In this document: positions 7,963 to 14,481 of the stretch, piece by piece
How positions within the stretch are numbered: position 1 is the stretch's first letter
Layout: each line of letters begins with the position of its first letter
Source of the DNA: Bacteroidales bacterium UBA1374
Lineage (GTDB): Bacteria; Bacteroidota; Bacteroidia; Bacteroidales; UBA932
Direction: 5' to 3'
Length of the DNA stretch: 25,525 bases
Assembly (NCBI GenBank): GCA_002305545.1
Contig: DBRG01000006.1
Coordinates: 4,693 to 30,217, forward strand
Program-made: the position numbers and the translations under genes
The notes under the pieces: model-generated
What the model saw: the letters and a program-made list of their open reading frames with translations, nothing else
Told to the model about the DNA's origin: nothing
Database searches by the model: none

Positions 7963-8026
7963 TTCTATGGGTCGTTGAAAAAAAAAGCCTTTTCGTAGAT
8001 TGTTTTCATCCTTATATTGAAATCGT

Positions 8027-8057
8027 TTTTTCATTTAAAACCCAGGGCATACTTTTG
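8027..8057 (+). promoter_or_regulatory. Candidate promoter of DUF4402 gene 2
   Basis: TACTTTTG at 8050-8057 matches TAnnTTTG, and a T-run at 8025-8031 is in the -33 region. It is followed by an A-rich leader of about 45 bases (AAAAAACAATCAAAAAAATA), a leader type often seen before strongly expressed Bacteroidota genes. Confidence 0.55.
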
Positions 8058-8106
8058 TGCCGCGTTTGAAAAATTAGTTTAAAAAACAATCAAAAAAATA
8101 TTCATT

Positions 8107-8631
8107 ATGAAAACAACTCTCAAAGTCTTCGCCCTCTCAGTAGCCCTCTTCGGAATCTCCAACATTTCCTTCGGACAAAACACCGCAACAGAAACTGCCT
8201 CTAGTAGTGTTACTATTATTAAACCCATAACTATTGATAAAGCTAGGGATTTACAGTTTGGTAGTATTGTGTCTTCAAGCACAGAGGATATCGTTGTAAC
8301 TGCAACTGCTGTTGAAAGTACAGTTGTAACCACTACAGGGGCAACCACGGGAAATCCCTTAGCGATTACCTCTGCTACTCGTACTTCAGCACAGTTTGAT
8401 ATCGAAGGTGATCCTGATGCAACCTTTTCTATTGATCTTGACGATACAGTTGATATGGCAGGAGATGGAGATGCTATAACAGTAACTCTTACAAAAAATT
8501 TACTTAACGCTGGCAACGTTTTGGAAGATGGCGTAGCTGTTCTCTACGTAGGTGGATCATTTACAATTCCAGCCGGTCAGGTTGCTGGTGTATACACAGG
8601 TACCTTTGATGTAACCGTAGCTTACGAATAA
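8107..8631 (+). CDS. Secreted DUF4402-family protein 2 (candidate major subunit)
   Basis: A 174-residue protein with a signal peptide cleaved near SFGQ (residue 24). The mature part is rich in Thr, Val, Ala and Asp and acidic, with FGSIV followed by a Thr-rich segment, and it ends YVGG...GVYTGTFDVTVAYE (Gly -14, Tyr -2). The coding sequence is clearly more AT-rich than its neighbours (about 40% G+C by rough hand count against more than 50%) and prefers A/T-ending codons. It ends in three consecutive in-frame stops (TAA TAA TAG, 8629-8637). Strong promoter match, A-rich leader, different codon use and tandem stops together suggest a highly expressed, perhaps major, structural subunit; horizontal origin would also explain the composition. 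Family membership is by pattern. Confidence 0.8.
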   Translation: MKTTLKVFALSVALFGISNISFGQNTATETASSSVTIIKPITIDKARDLQFGSIVSSSTEDIVVTATAVESTVVTTTGATTGNPLAITSATRTSAQFDIEGDPDATFSIDLDDTVDMAGDGDAITVTLTKNLLNAGNVLEDGVAVLYVGGSFTIPAGQVAGVYTGTFDVTVAYE

Positions 8632-8661
8632 TAATAGCTCCACACTATATAAAATATATTT

Positions 8662-8700
8662 CCTCGGTCGCTCCTTCCTCATGGATGGAGCGTTCCGGGG
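8662..8700 (+). other. Long GC-rich stem-loop between DUF4402 genes 2 and 3
   Basis: Arms CCTCGG-T-CGCTCC-T-TCC and GGA-T-GGAGCG-TT-CCGGGG pair around a TCAT loop, with small internal mismatches and one G-T pair. No U-run follows on the plus strand, so it is not a classical terminator for gene 2. A TATATTTC at 8655-8662 could be a -7 box placing this hairpin at the very 5' end of the gene 3 mRNA. Otherwise it could protect the 3' end of the gene 2 mRNA. Confidence 0.55.
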
Positions 8701-8733
8701 AAAATTAAAAAAAGAAAACCAAAACAAACGACC

Positions 8734-9261
8734 ATGAAAAAGCACTTCCAAATGTTACTCATTGCCCTGCTCTTCACCGGTTTCTCTGTGAGCACCTTCG
8801 CAATTGACCCCGATCCCGTAGTCACTGCCACCGCAACAGCAGAACTGGTTGAGGCACTTGCTGCCTCTGAAGAAGCCCAGTTGAATTTCGGTCGTTTTAC
8901 GGCCGGCGCCAGTGGAGGGACCGTTGTTATTGCCAACACCGCTGCCGGGACCATGAACATTACCGGGACCGTATCCATTATTGGCGGCGGGAGCCCCAGT
9001 TCAGCAGCGTTTGACATTTCCGGACATGCCAGCCAGGAAGTAACCGTTACCCTGCCGGCCGATGGTGCAATCAATCTTACCCATGCCACAACCGCAGATG
9101 TGATGAACGTGGCCACATTTTCAGTTTCCGATGCAAGCCCCCTGCTGAATGCTTCAGGAGAAGCCACCGTATACGTGGGCGGTACACTGACTGTCCCCAA
9201 CACCAGCATAGCCAGAGGCGTTTACACCGGGACCTATAACGTGACTTTCGCCTACCAGTAG
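8734..9261 (+). CDS. Secreted DUF4402-family protein 3 (putative pilin-like subunit)
   Basis: A 175-residue protein with a signal peptide ending in STFA, so the mature protein would begin IDPDPVVTATAT. After an alternating Thr/Ala/Val strand comes LNFGRFTAG and a Gly/Ala/Thr-rich beta domain; it ends YVGGTLTVPN...GVYTGTYNVTFAYQ (Gly -14, Tyr -2, F/V/Y at -4/-6/-8). It is a close paralog of the next gene, sharing IDPDP, the AEL..AL.ASE segment and (L/S)FGRF, so the two arose by tandem duplication. The N-terminal alternating strand is a candidate donor strand for subunit-subunit joining. A-rich leader before the start; terminator downstream. Confidence 0.8.
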   Translation: MKKHFQMLLIALLFTGFSVSTFAIDPDPVVTATATAELVEALAASEEAQLNFGRFTAGASGGTVVIANTAAGTMNITGTVSIIGGGSPSSAAFDISGHASQEVTVTLPADGAINLTHATTADVMNVATFSVSDASPLLNASGEATVYVGGTLTVPNTSIARGVYTGTYNVTFAYQ

Positions 9262-9290
9262 GATCTGGTAAACTACCCAAAAAACACAAC

Positions 9291-9322
9291 AAAACGCTTC
9301 TCCCTTTGAGAGAGGCGTTTTT
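9291..9322 (+). terminator. Rho-independent terminator after DUF4402 gene 3
   Basis: AAAACGCTTCTC (9291-9302) pairs with GAGAGGCGTTTT (9310-9321) through 12 pairs including one G-T, with a 7-base loop, and ends in a T-run. It separates genes 3 and 4, so gene 4 needs readthrough or its own promoter. Confidence 0.8.
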
Positions 9323-9346
9323 GATAAAAGAACCTGGCCTCCTGTC

Positions 9347-9889
9347 ATGAAATTAATTCAACATATACCGGTTCTGACAGCAGTGCTGTTCCTGGGCGCC
9401 TCCCTGAAGCCCTTACGGGCAATTGACCCTGATCCGGAAGTCACCGGCAAAGTTGTTGCAGAACTGGCAGATGCGCTTTCGGCCAGCGAAACATCTCCTT
9501 TAAGTTTCGGACGCTTTTTTATTGACGGAGAAGGCGGCGGTACCATAATCATAGAAGCTGCGTCTTCTGTGGTGAGAACATCTACAGGGTCTTCCGTACA
9601 CCTGGCATCGGGAGGAAATCCCGGCCCGGCCATCTACGAAGTGCTTGGTTTACCTAATTACAACGTAACTATTACCCTTCCCGGCGAGTCAACTCTCACA
9701 CATAGCACCAATCCGGCCCACCGTATGACGGTAGACAACTGGGAGGTCTATCCGTCCCATACGGGCAGATTGGATGTGAACGGTCAAATGACTTTTTACA
9801 TGGGCGCCGTACTGCGTGTGCAGAATTTGTCTCAAAATCCGGTGGGGGTATATTCCGGAACTTACGCTGTTACTTTTGATTACAATTAG
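9347..9889 (+). CDS. Secreted DUF4402-family protein 4 (putative pilin-like subunit)
   Basis: A 180-residue protein with a signal peptide ending PLRA and a predicted mature start IDPDPEVTGKVV, matching the paralog just upstream. LSFGRFF follows, then a Gly/Ser/Thr beta domain. The C-terminal end is YMGAVLRVQN...GVYSGTYAVTFDYN, with Gly at -14 and Tyr at -2. The second Gly of the YVGG motif is Ala here. The body has diverged more than the two ends, as expected for subunits that keep their joining strands but change their surface. No clear promoter is seen in the 24 bases between the terminator and the start. Confidence 0.78.
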   Translation: MKLIQHIPVLTAVLFLGASLKPLRAIDPDPEVTGKVVAELADALSASETSPLSFGRFFIDGEGGGTIIIEAASSVVRTSTGSSVHLASGGNPGPAIYEVLGLPNYNVTITLPGESTLTHSTNPAHRMTVDNWEVYPSHTGRLDVNGQMTFYMGAVLRVQNLSQNPVGVYSGTYAVTFDYN

Positions 9890-9931
9890 TGGTCTCTTTT
9901 TCAGTTGATCAGTTACGTTTTATTTTTTTAT

Positions 9932-9939
9932 TATATTTG
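9932..9939 (+). promoter_or_regulatory. Candidate -7 element (TATATTTG) for the chaperone transcript
   Basis: Full TAnnTTTG match, 31 bases before the chaperone start. A TTG at 9905-9907 is a little too far upstream (24 bases) for the usual -33 spacing. It would serve chaperone, subunit 5 and possibly the porin. Confidence 0.45.
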
Positions 9940-9970
9940 TGGTTAATGTAAACGAATAAATTAAGGGATC

Positions 9971-10813
9971 ATGCATAAATCTGGAAAACTCATCTTTTTG
10001 CTGGTATTTTTCATTTTTACCGGCACTTTAATGCCCCGGGCCTTTGCCCAGGGGAATTTGCTTGTCACACCACGGCGCGTGGTGTTTGACGGATCCCGCA
10101 GGGTTATGGAATTGAATCTGGCCAATACAGGACAAGATACGGCCCGGTATAATATTTCTTTCATCCAGTACAGGATGACCACAGAAGGGACTTTTGAAGA
10201 AATTACAGAACCGGATCCGGGTCAGTTTTTTGCCGACAAGCACCTTCGTTTTTTCCCGCGTTCAGTAACCCTGGCTCCCAATGAGGCCCAGACGGTTCGC
10301 ATGCAGGTGGTAGGAAGGGAGGGCATGGAACCGGGCGAATACCGTTCCCACGTTTATTTTAGAGCTGTTCCCAATGAAGTGGCCCTGGGCGAGGAAGATC
10401 CCAACCGGGATACCACCTCGGTAAGCGTCAGGCTGATACCCATCTTTGGGATTACCATCCCGGTGATCATCCGGGTGGGAGAATCCGCCACAGAGGTGTT
10501 CCTGTCAGATCTGGCCCTGGAAAAGGGAGAAAATGAAGCCCTGTTTCTGAAGATGAGTTTCAACCGTTCCGGAAACATGTCTGTTTACGGTGATCTGAAT
10601 GTAACCCATGTAGGGGCTGACGGCAAGGAAACACCGGTGGGCGTGGTCAACGGGATAGCGGTTTACACCCCCAATACCATAAGGAATTTCCGCATATCAC
10701 TTGACAATCAGTCGGGGGTGGATTTTAAATCGGGCAAATTATTGATCACCTACACCGCCCAATCAGACGTCAAGCCGGAAACATACGCGACTGCACAGCT
10801 GGAATTGCGCTGA
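9971..10813 (+). CDS. PapD-like periplasmic pilus chaperone
   Basis: A 280-residue protein with a signal peptide ending AFAQ (about residue 27). Mature N-terminal strand LLVTPRRVVFDG, then RRVMELNLANTG, RFFPRSVTLAPNEAQTVRMQV and GEYRSHVYFRAVP follow the order of conserved segments in domain 1 of PapD-like chaperones. R35/R36 stand where PapD Arg8 anchors the subunit C-terminus. The strand FGITIPVIIRVGE (about 157-169) is in the position of the G1 donor strand. The second Ig-like domain follows (170-280). Such proteins fold and cap pilus subunits in the periplasm by donor-strand complementation. Its partners are probably the five flanking DUF4402 proteins. AAGGG lies just before the ATG. Subunit 5 follows after 21 bases, so the two are probably cotranscribed. 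No usher adjoins it. Confidence 0.82.
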   Translation: MHKSGKLIFLLVFFIFTGTLMPRAFAQGNLLVTPRRVVFDGSRRVMELNLANTGQDTARYNISFIQYRMTTEGTFEEITEPDPGQFFADKHLRFFPRSVTLAPNEAQTVRMQVVGREGMEPGEYRSHVYFRAVPNEVALGEEDPNRDTTSVSVRLIPIFGITIPVIIRVGESATEVFLSDLALEKGENEALFLKMSFNRSGNMSVYGDLNVTHVGADGKETPVGVVNGIAVYTPNTIRNFRISLDNQSGVDFKSGKLLITYTAQSDVKPETYATAQLELR

Positions 10814-10834
10814 ATCTCTTGTTAACCAGGTTTT

Positions 10835-11320
10835 ATGAGATTTAAATACATATTGCCGGTTTTTCTTCTGGTTCTGTTGGCAGTGCAAACAGTCAAGGCG
10901 CAATCCGAGATACAAGTAGACATCCTTAACAATTTCAACTTTGGCAAGGTGGCCATAAGCGGCTGGTCGGGGTCTGTGTCAATAGAAGTAGCCAATGGGG
11001 CTTTTAACCGCGTAGCGACAGGATCTGTGGAGCTTAAAAACCTGGGCAATTATAGTCCTGCAACATTGAAATTTTACTCTCCCACTAAAAATTTCGATGT
11101 ACTACAGCTCGTTCTTCCGGGTGAGGTAACCCTTACCAGGCAAGGCGGCAGCCAGACCAGGACTATATACAATATAACAGCCTGGCCTTCCCCCCCCTAT
11201 TATAGCATTAAAAAAGGCGTTACCGTTTATATGGGTGGAACCATACAGCTTGCAGACTACCTGACCAATCCAGGAGGAATTTATACCGGAAACCTTACCT
11301 TTACTGTTGTTTACGAATAA
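10835..11320 (+). CDS. Secreted DUF4402-like protein 5 (putative pilin-like subunit)
   Basis: A 161-residue protein, the shortest of the five. Signal peptide ending VKAQ, then a short N-terminal strand SEIQVDILNNFNFGKVAISG, in which NFGK replaces the (L/S)FGR motif of subunits 3 and 4. The end is VYMGGTIQL...GIYTGNLTFTVVYE, with Gly at -14, Tyr at -2 and V/F/L at -4/-6/-8. It has more Lys and aromatic residues than the others. Close linkage to the chaperone (21 bases) and to the porin (47 bases) suggests one transcript. Its different N-terminus may mean a special position, such as base or tip, but that is inference. Confidence 0.75.
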   Translation: MRFKYILPVFLLVLLAVQTVKAQSEIQVDILNNFNFGKVAISGWSGSVSIEVANGAFNRVATGSVELKNLGNYSPATLKFYSPTKNFDVLQLVLPGEVTLTRQGGSQTRTIYNITAWPSPPYYSIKKGVTVYMGGTIQLADYLTNPGGIYTGNLTFTVVYE

Positions 11321-11367
11321 CCAGCCCTCCAGCCTCAATACCTTTTCGCTCTCTTATAATAGCCAGA

Positions 11368-12699
11368 ATGAAGAAAACGTGTTTGTTCATCGTTAGTTGT
11401 CTTTGTATCCTGCAGGCAGCGGGCCAGTACCGCACGTCAACGGAACCGGAACCTTCGGGAATCCGTGTTTTTACAACCGCCGATGAAAAATTTACATTAT
11501 GGTTGGACGGCTTTGTGCACCTTGATGGAAGTATGTTTTTCGGGTATTACGAGGATTACGATCCAATTCCCCATGGCGGTGCAGTTCGCAATGCCCGACT
11601 GGCACTGAAAACAACGTTTGCAGACGGTTGGTCTGCCTTGTTCGAGGCAGATTTTTCCAAACTCAAGCCCCGCATCACGGAAGCTTTCATCCAATATTCC
11701 GGGATCCCTAACCTGCATATCAAAGCCGGACATTTTGAAAGCCTCTTTTCTATGGAAGGCGCTGCCCGGCCCCGGGAACAGGCTTTCCATGAAAAACCCA
11801 TGGTAATATCGGCCATGGTCCCGGTGGATCTGTTGGGTATCCAGGTCAGCACCAACCAGTACTGGTTTTTAGGCTCTCTTGGGGTTTCTTTTGACAAGAC
11901 AAGTTACAAGCGGCAGAATCCCGAAGCGGATTCCATACTGACCACATCCTTTGACTCGCGTACGGTTATGGCAAAGGTTGTAGCCATGCCCTTTGTGAAC
12001 AACAAGGACCTGGGACTCCATGTAGGCGTGGCGGCTTCCTATAAATTTCCCGCAAAGGACCCGGTTACCGGATCATACCCGTCCATACGCTACCGCCTTG
12101 GCAATGTGGCGTATATCAACCGGAACCAATACCTGGATACCTATGTAATCAATAACGTTAAAAGCCAATACCTTTTCAACGGACAGGCCGGCTTTTATTA
12201 TAAAGGCCTGCGGATACAGGGAGAATATCTTTACAATATGACCAACCTTTCAAAACCCCTCTCCGGTGTAGAAGGTCCGGTATCTGCGTTGCACTTCAAG
12301 GGCTTTTATGCCCAGGCCGGTATGCTGCTCTTTGGTGGCAGGCAGCGCTACGATAACACGACCGGCCTGTTCATGAATCCTTCCCGGGGGCGCACTTGGG
12401 GAGACGTGGAAGTGCTGGTCCGGTACGATCACCTGGACCTGAATTATGATCCCATAAAAGGAGGTGCCTCACAAAACTATACGGCCGGCATCAACTATTA
12501 TATAAACGACCATGTGAAACTCATGGTCAATTACATCTACACGGACAATGACCGGTACGCCAACGGGGCGGGAGATTTTTTCATAGGGCATGACGCTTAC
12601 GGATACCCTTCAAAGGACTATTCCCAGATTATTGAAGTTGCAAGGAAGGCAGGGGTTGATTTCCACACCGTTTCCCTGCGTCTTGAAGTGACTTTTTAA
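11368..12699 (+). CDS. OprO/OprP-like outer-membrane porin 1
   Basis: A 443-residue protein with a signal peptide (MKKTCLFIVSCLCILQAAGQ). A beta-barrel domain begins FTLWLDGFVHLDGSMFFG and carries Porin_O_P features: GGAVRNARLALKTTFADGWSALFEADF, the LLFGGRQRYD segment, RGRTWGDVEVLVRYDHL, and an end in Phe (LRLEVTF) typical of barrels inserted by BamA. The family forms anion or phosphate channels in other phyla; the Bacteroidota members are mostly unstudied. It is a clear paralog of the porin at 23416-24813, particularly over its last 120 residues. Its place at the end of the chaperone-subunit cluster could be chance or could link it to subunit export; no plug or usher-like domain is visible. 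Confidence 0.85.
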   Translation: MKKTCLFIVSCLCILQAAGQYRTSTEPEPSGIRVFTTADEKFTLWLDGFVHLDGSMFFGYYEDYDPIPHGGAVRNARLALKTTFADGWSALFEADFSKLKPRITEAFIQYSGIPNLHIKAGHFESLFSMEGAARPREQAFHEKPMVISAMVPVDLLGIQVSTNQYWFLGSLGVSFDKTSYKRQNPEADSILTTSFDSRTVMAKVVAMPFVNNKDLGLHVGVAASYKFPAKDPVTGSYPSIRYRLGNVAYINRNQYLDTYVINNVKSQYLFNGQAGFYYKGLRIQGEYLYNMTNLSKPLSGVEGPVSALHFKGFYAQAGMLLFGGRQRYDNTTGLFMNPSRGRTWGDVEVLVRYDHLDLNYDPIKGGASQNYTAGINYYINDHVKLMVNYIYTDNDRYANGAGDFFIGHDAYGYPSKDYSQIIEVARKAGVDFHTVSLRLEVTF

Positions 12700-12735
12700 C
12701 CGACCGGTTATGATTCACGGGCCAGGTAATCAGAG

Positions 12736-13302
12736 TTATCGGCTCGCAGATCGCAAGACCGTCATGCGTGCCAGGGTAAAACAGCCAAGGACGGTTGCTG
12801 TGCATAGAAAACTGAGAACTGCCATCCAGGTGAAACGGATTTCTGCTGTAAATGGAGGATAAATCATAAATGGCAGGGTCACTGCCAGTAAAACGGCAGA
12901 GATGATAATCAGTACCATAGAGCCCAGGCTTTTAATAGTCCGGTAAATCTTGACGGCAAGGATCAATTGCATAATATAGGCCAGGATCAGCAACATTGCT
13001 GTAAGTTGAACCGTAAAAAGCTCCAGGTACGGTCTCAGAAATAATATGATCAGCGCCAGGATCATAGCAGAGAGCCCAATATAAAGTAAAAATTTCAGAG
13101 GCCTTTTTCCTGCTTCCGGATGATGTACCCTGTCCATGCCCCAGGTCACAAAGGCAGCTTCTCTGCCCACAATGAACAACAAAGCCAGTATGACTACATG
13201 GTTTTGGGGAACAGGAGTAAATAAACACAATATGCCGGCAATCAGTACCAACAATGCGGTAACAAGATTCATATATACAAGCCTGATGTCTGGAATGCTC
13301 AT
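12736..13302 (-). CDS. Multi-spanning membrane protein of unknown function
   Basis: A 188-residue protein with about six hydrophobic helices in hairpin pairs and short loops, roughly at residues 10-30, 35-50, 70-90, 95-115, 125-148 and 155-178. The central loop has GMDRVHHPEAGKRP. The layout resembles small HdeD/DUF308-type membrane proteins, but no diagnostic motif is visible, so I leave it unassigned. It has its own promoter-like sequence upstream and lies tail to tail with the porin gene (36 bases). It is divergent from the cupin gene; the two starts are 84 bases apart and may share control. Confidence 0.75.
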   Translation of the reverse strand: MSIPDIRLVYMNLVTALLVLIAGILCLFTPVPQNHVVILALLFIVGREAAFVTWGMDRVHHPEAGKRPLKFLLYIGLSAMILALIILFLRPYLELFTVQLTAMLLILAYIMQLILAVKIYRTIKSLGSMVLIIISAVLLAVTLPFMIYPPFTAEIRFTWMAVLSFLCTATVLGCFTLARMTVLRSASR

Positions 13303-13330
13303 TTGAATGGTCTTGGTTTTTGAACTATAA

Positions 13331-13364
13331 CAAAATTAGGACATTTTTTTTATCTTTATTCAAA
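13331..13364 (-). promoter_or_regulatory. Candidate promoter of the membrane protein gene
   Basis: On the minus strand TTTG (13361-13364), a 22-base spacer, then TAATTTTG (13331-13338), which is a full -7 match. The leader would be about 25 bases. It overlaps the candidate plus-strand element at 13351-13358. Confidence 0.45.
13351..13358 (+). promoter_or_regulatory. Weak candidate -7 element (TATCTTTA) for the cupin gene
   Basis: TATCTTTA matches 7 of 8 positions of TAnnTTTG and is followed by an A-rich leader of 28 bases. No -33 box is clear. Confidence 0.35.
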
Positions 13365-13386
13365 AATCAACAAAAAACACTATACT

Positions 13387-13707
13387 ATGAAGATATATTC
13401 CTACAAAGATCTGGAAACTTCAAAAAATCCGCATGGCGTGGACGCCCGGATCATTTTCAACACAGACGCCGTACAGGTAGTCCATATTGCCATCGGGAAA
13501 GGGGAAGGACTGAAACTCCACACCACCCCGATAGATGTTTTTTTCTACATTCTGGAGGGTGAAGGATCCATTGAAATTGGGGATGAAATCAGGAAAGTGT
13601 CCAAAGACATGCTTATTGACAGCCCCAAAGACATACCCCACCGGCCTTTTAACGAGGATAGCGAAATGTTCAGGCTGCTAGTAATCAAATTGAAAAAGAC
13701 CGGCTGA
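13387..13707 (+). CDS. Small single-domain cupin
   Basis: A 106-residue cytoplasmic protein with a single cupin barrel. Motif 1 is around GLKLHTTPIDVFFYILEGEGSIEIG (residues about 41-65) and motif 2 around SPKDIPHRPFNE (79-90). The usual metal ligands are partly replaced: one His of motif 1 (H45) and the His of motif 2 (H85) are present, but the second motif-1 His of HxH is Thr and the Glu position is not standard. It may therefore bind a metal with a changed set of ligands or act as a binding or regulatory protein. No partner enzyme adjoins it. It ends in a hairpin shared with the convergent LolA-like gene. Confidence 0.82.
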   Translation: MKIYSYKDLETSKNPHGVDARIIFNTDAVQVVHIAIGKGEGLKLHTTPIDVFFYILEGEGSIEIGDEIRKVSKDMLIDSPKDIPHRPFNEDSEMFRLLVIKLKKTG

Positions 13708-13727
13708 AAGCACCCTGCCGGCCTTTT
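13694..13727. terminator. Bidirectional terminator between cupin and LolA-like genes
   Basis: AAAAGaCCGGC (13694-13704) pairs with GCCGGcCTTTT (13717-13727) with one internal mismatch around a 12-base loop. Both strands give a GC stem ending in four Ts. The stem overlaps the last codons of the cupin gene and the stop codon of the opposite gene. Confidence 0.6.
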
Positions 13728-14478
13728 ACCTTAGGCTGGCCTTACTGAAGATGTGTTCCGGGATGAGTGTGTCAAAAGCAATGGAAGTAACGGTGAATTC
13801 GGTACCACCGCCTGTTTTGAGCATGTCCCTGTAAACCATTCGCATGGGAAACCACCGGTTCTGTATACGCCTTACGTCAAACAAGTCCACCCTTTTGAGC
13901 AATTGCCCGCTACGGGCATACATTTCCTGTCGTAAGGGCACGAACTTTTCCGCATCGATCCACATCTTTTGAACGGGATAGGCCACATCACTCGAACGGG
14001 CTGTCAATTGCAGTAACACCACCCGTTCCCCCCGGAGGGTGTCCCGGGCAATAACTTCCGCGCTATAGACTTCGGTCAGTTTGCGGTCGTCCATCATGTC
14101 TTCATAGGACAGGTCAGAACCCATAACCGACTGACGCAACATGTGGCCGGATATCTGTATGGTCCTGTCAGCCGAGGGGGTATAGATCCACAACTGGTTT
14201 TCCAGTTTCAACATTTTTGTTCCGGCTTCGGAAGCCGGGGATAGGTATTCGGTCAAAGCCTCTTTCTCTCCCCGGGTCCGGCTTTTGGAAGTTATGGTAC
14301 GGGAGGTCCTTCTGCCGTGAATGGTCATGGAAGATTCAAAGATCCTGTTTTGAGCGGAAAGATTCTTGTCCACTTTTTCCAGGATCGTTGCAGCTTCGTT
14401 TGACTCCTGTGCCTGCAAAGAAAATATTCCTGTAAACGAGATCAGGGTAAATAATAATACTGATGTTTTCATAATCAT
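13726..14478 (-). CDS. LolA-like outer-membrane lipoprotein-sorting family protein
   Basis: A 250-residue periplasmic protein with a signal peptide (MKTSVLLFTLISFTGIFSLQAQ; ATG at 14478 or 14472). The mature part has features of the COG2834/LolA_like family: TILEKVDKN near the N-terminus, the beta strand FESSMTIHGRRTSRTITSKSRTRGEKEAL, LENQLWIYTPSADRTIQIS, DLSYEDMM, and MWIDAEKFVPLRQEMYARSGQLLKRV. These half-barrels carry lipids or lipoproteins between membranes. It is the last gene of an operon with two FtsX permeases, an ATPase and an outer-membrane barrel, and begins 3 bases after the permease stop. It therefore probably serves as the shuttle of that system. It is not the housekeeping LolA by length or sequence. 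The cargo is unknown. Confidence 0.85.
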   Translation of the reverse strand: MIMKTSVLLFTLISFTGIFSLQAQESNEAATILEKVDKNLSAQNRIFESSMTIHGRRTSRTITSKSRTRGEKEALTEYLSPASEAGTKMLKLENQLWIYTPSADRTIQISGHMLRQSVMGSDLSYEDMMDDRKLTEVYSAEVIARDTLRGERVVLLQLTARSSDVAYPVQKMWIDAEKFVPLRQEMYARSGQLLKRVDLFDVRRIQNRWFPMRMVYRDMLKTGGGTEFTVTSIAFDTLIPEHIFSKASLR

Positions 14479-14481
14479 TTT

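Noticed and set aside
8045..8060. GGGCATACTTTTGTGC as a sigma-54 promoter for subunit 2
   Set aside because: GG and GC are one base too far apart (11 rather than 10), and the stretch is better explained by the TACTTTTG -7 box.
7432..11320. The subunit cluster as a phage or transposon insertion
   Set aside because: No integrase, transposase, flanking direct repeats or tRNA were seen; only subunit 2 has a different base composition.
12697..12712. AACCGACCGGTT as a terminator after porin 1
   Set aside because: The stem is only 5 pairs with a 2-base loop and no T-run follows.
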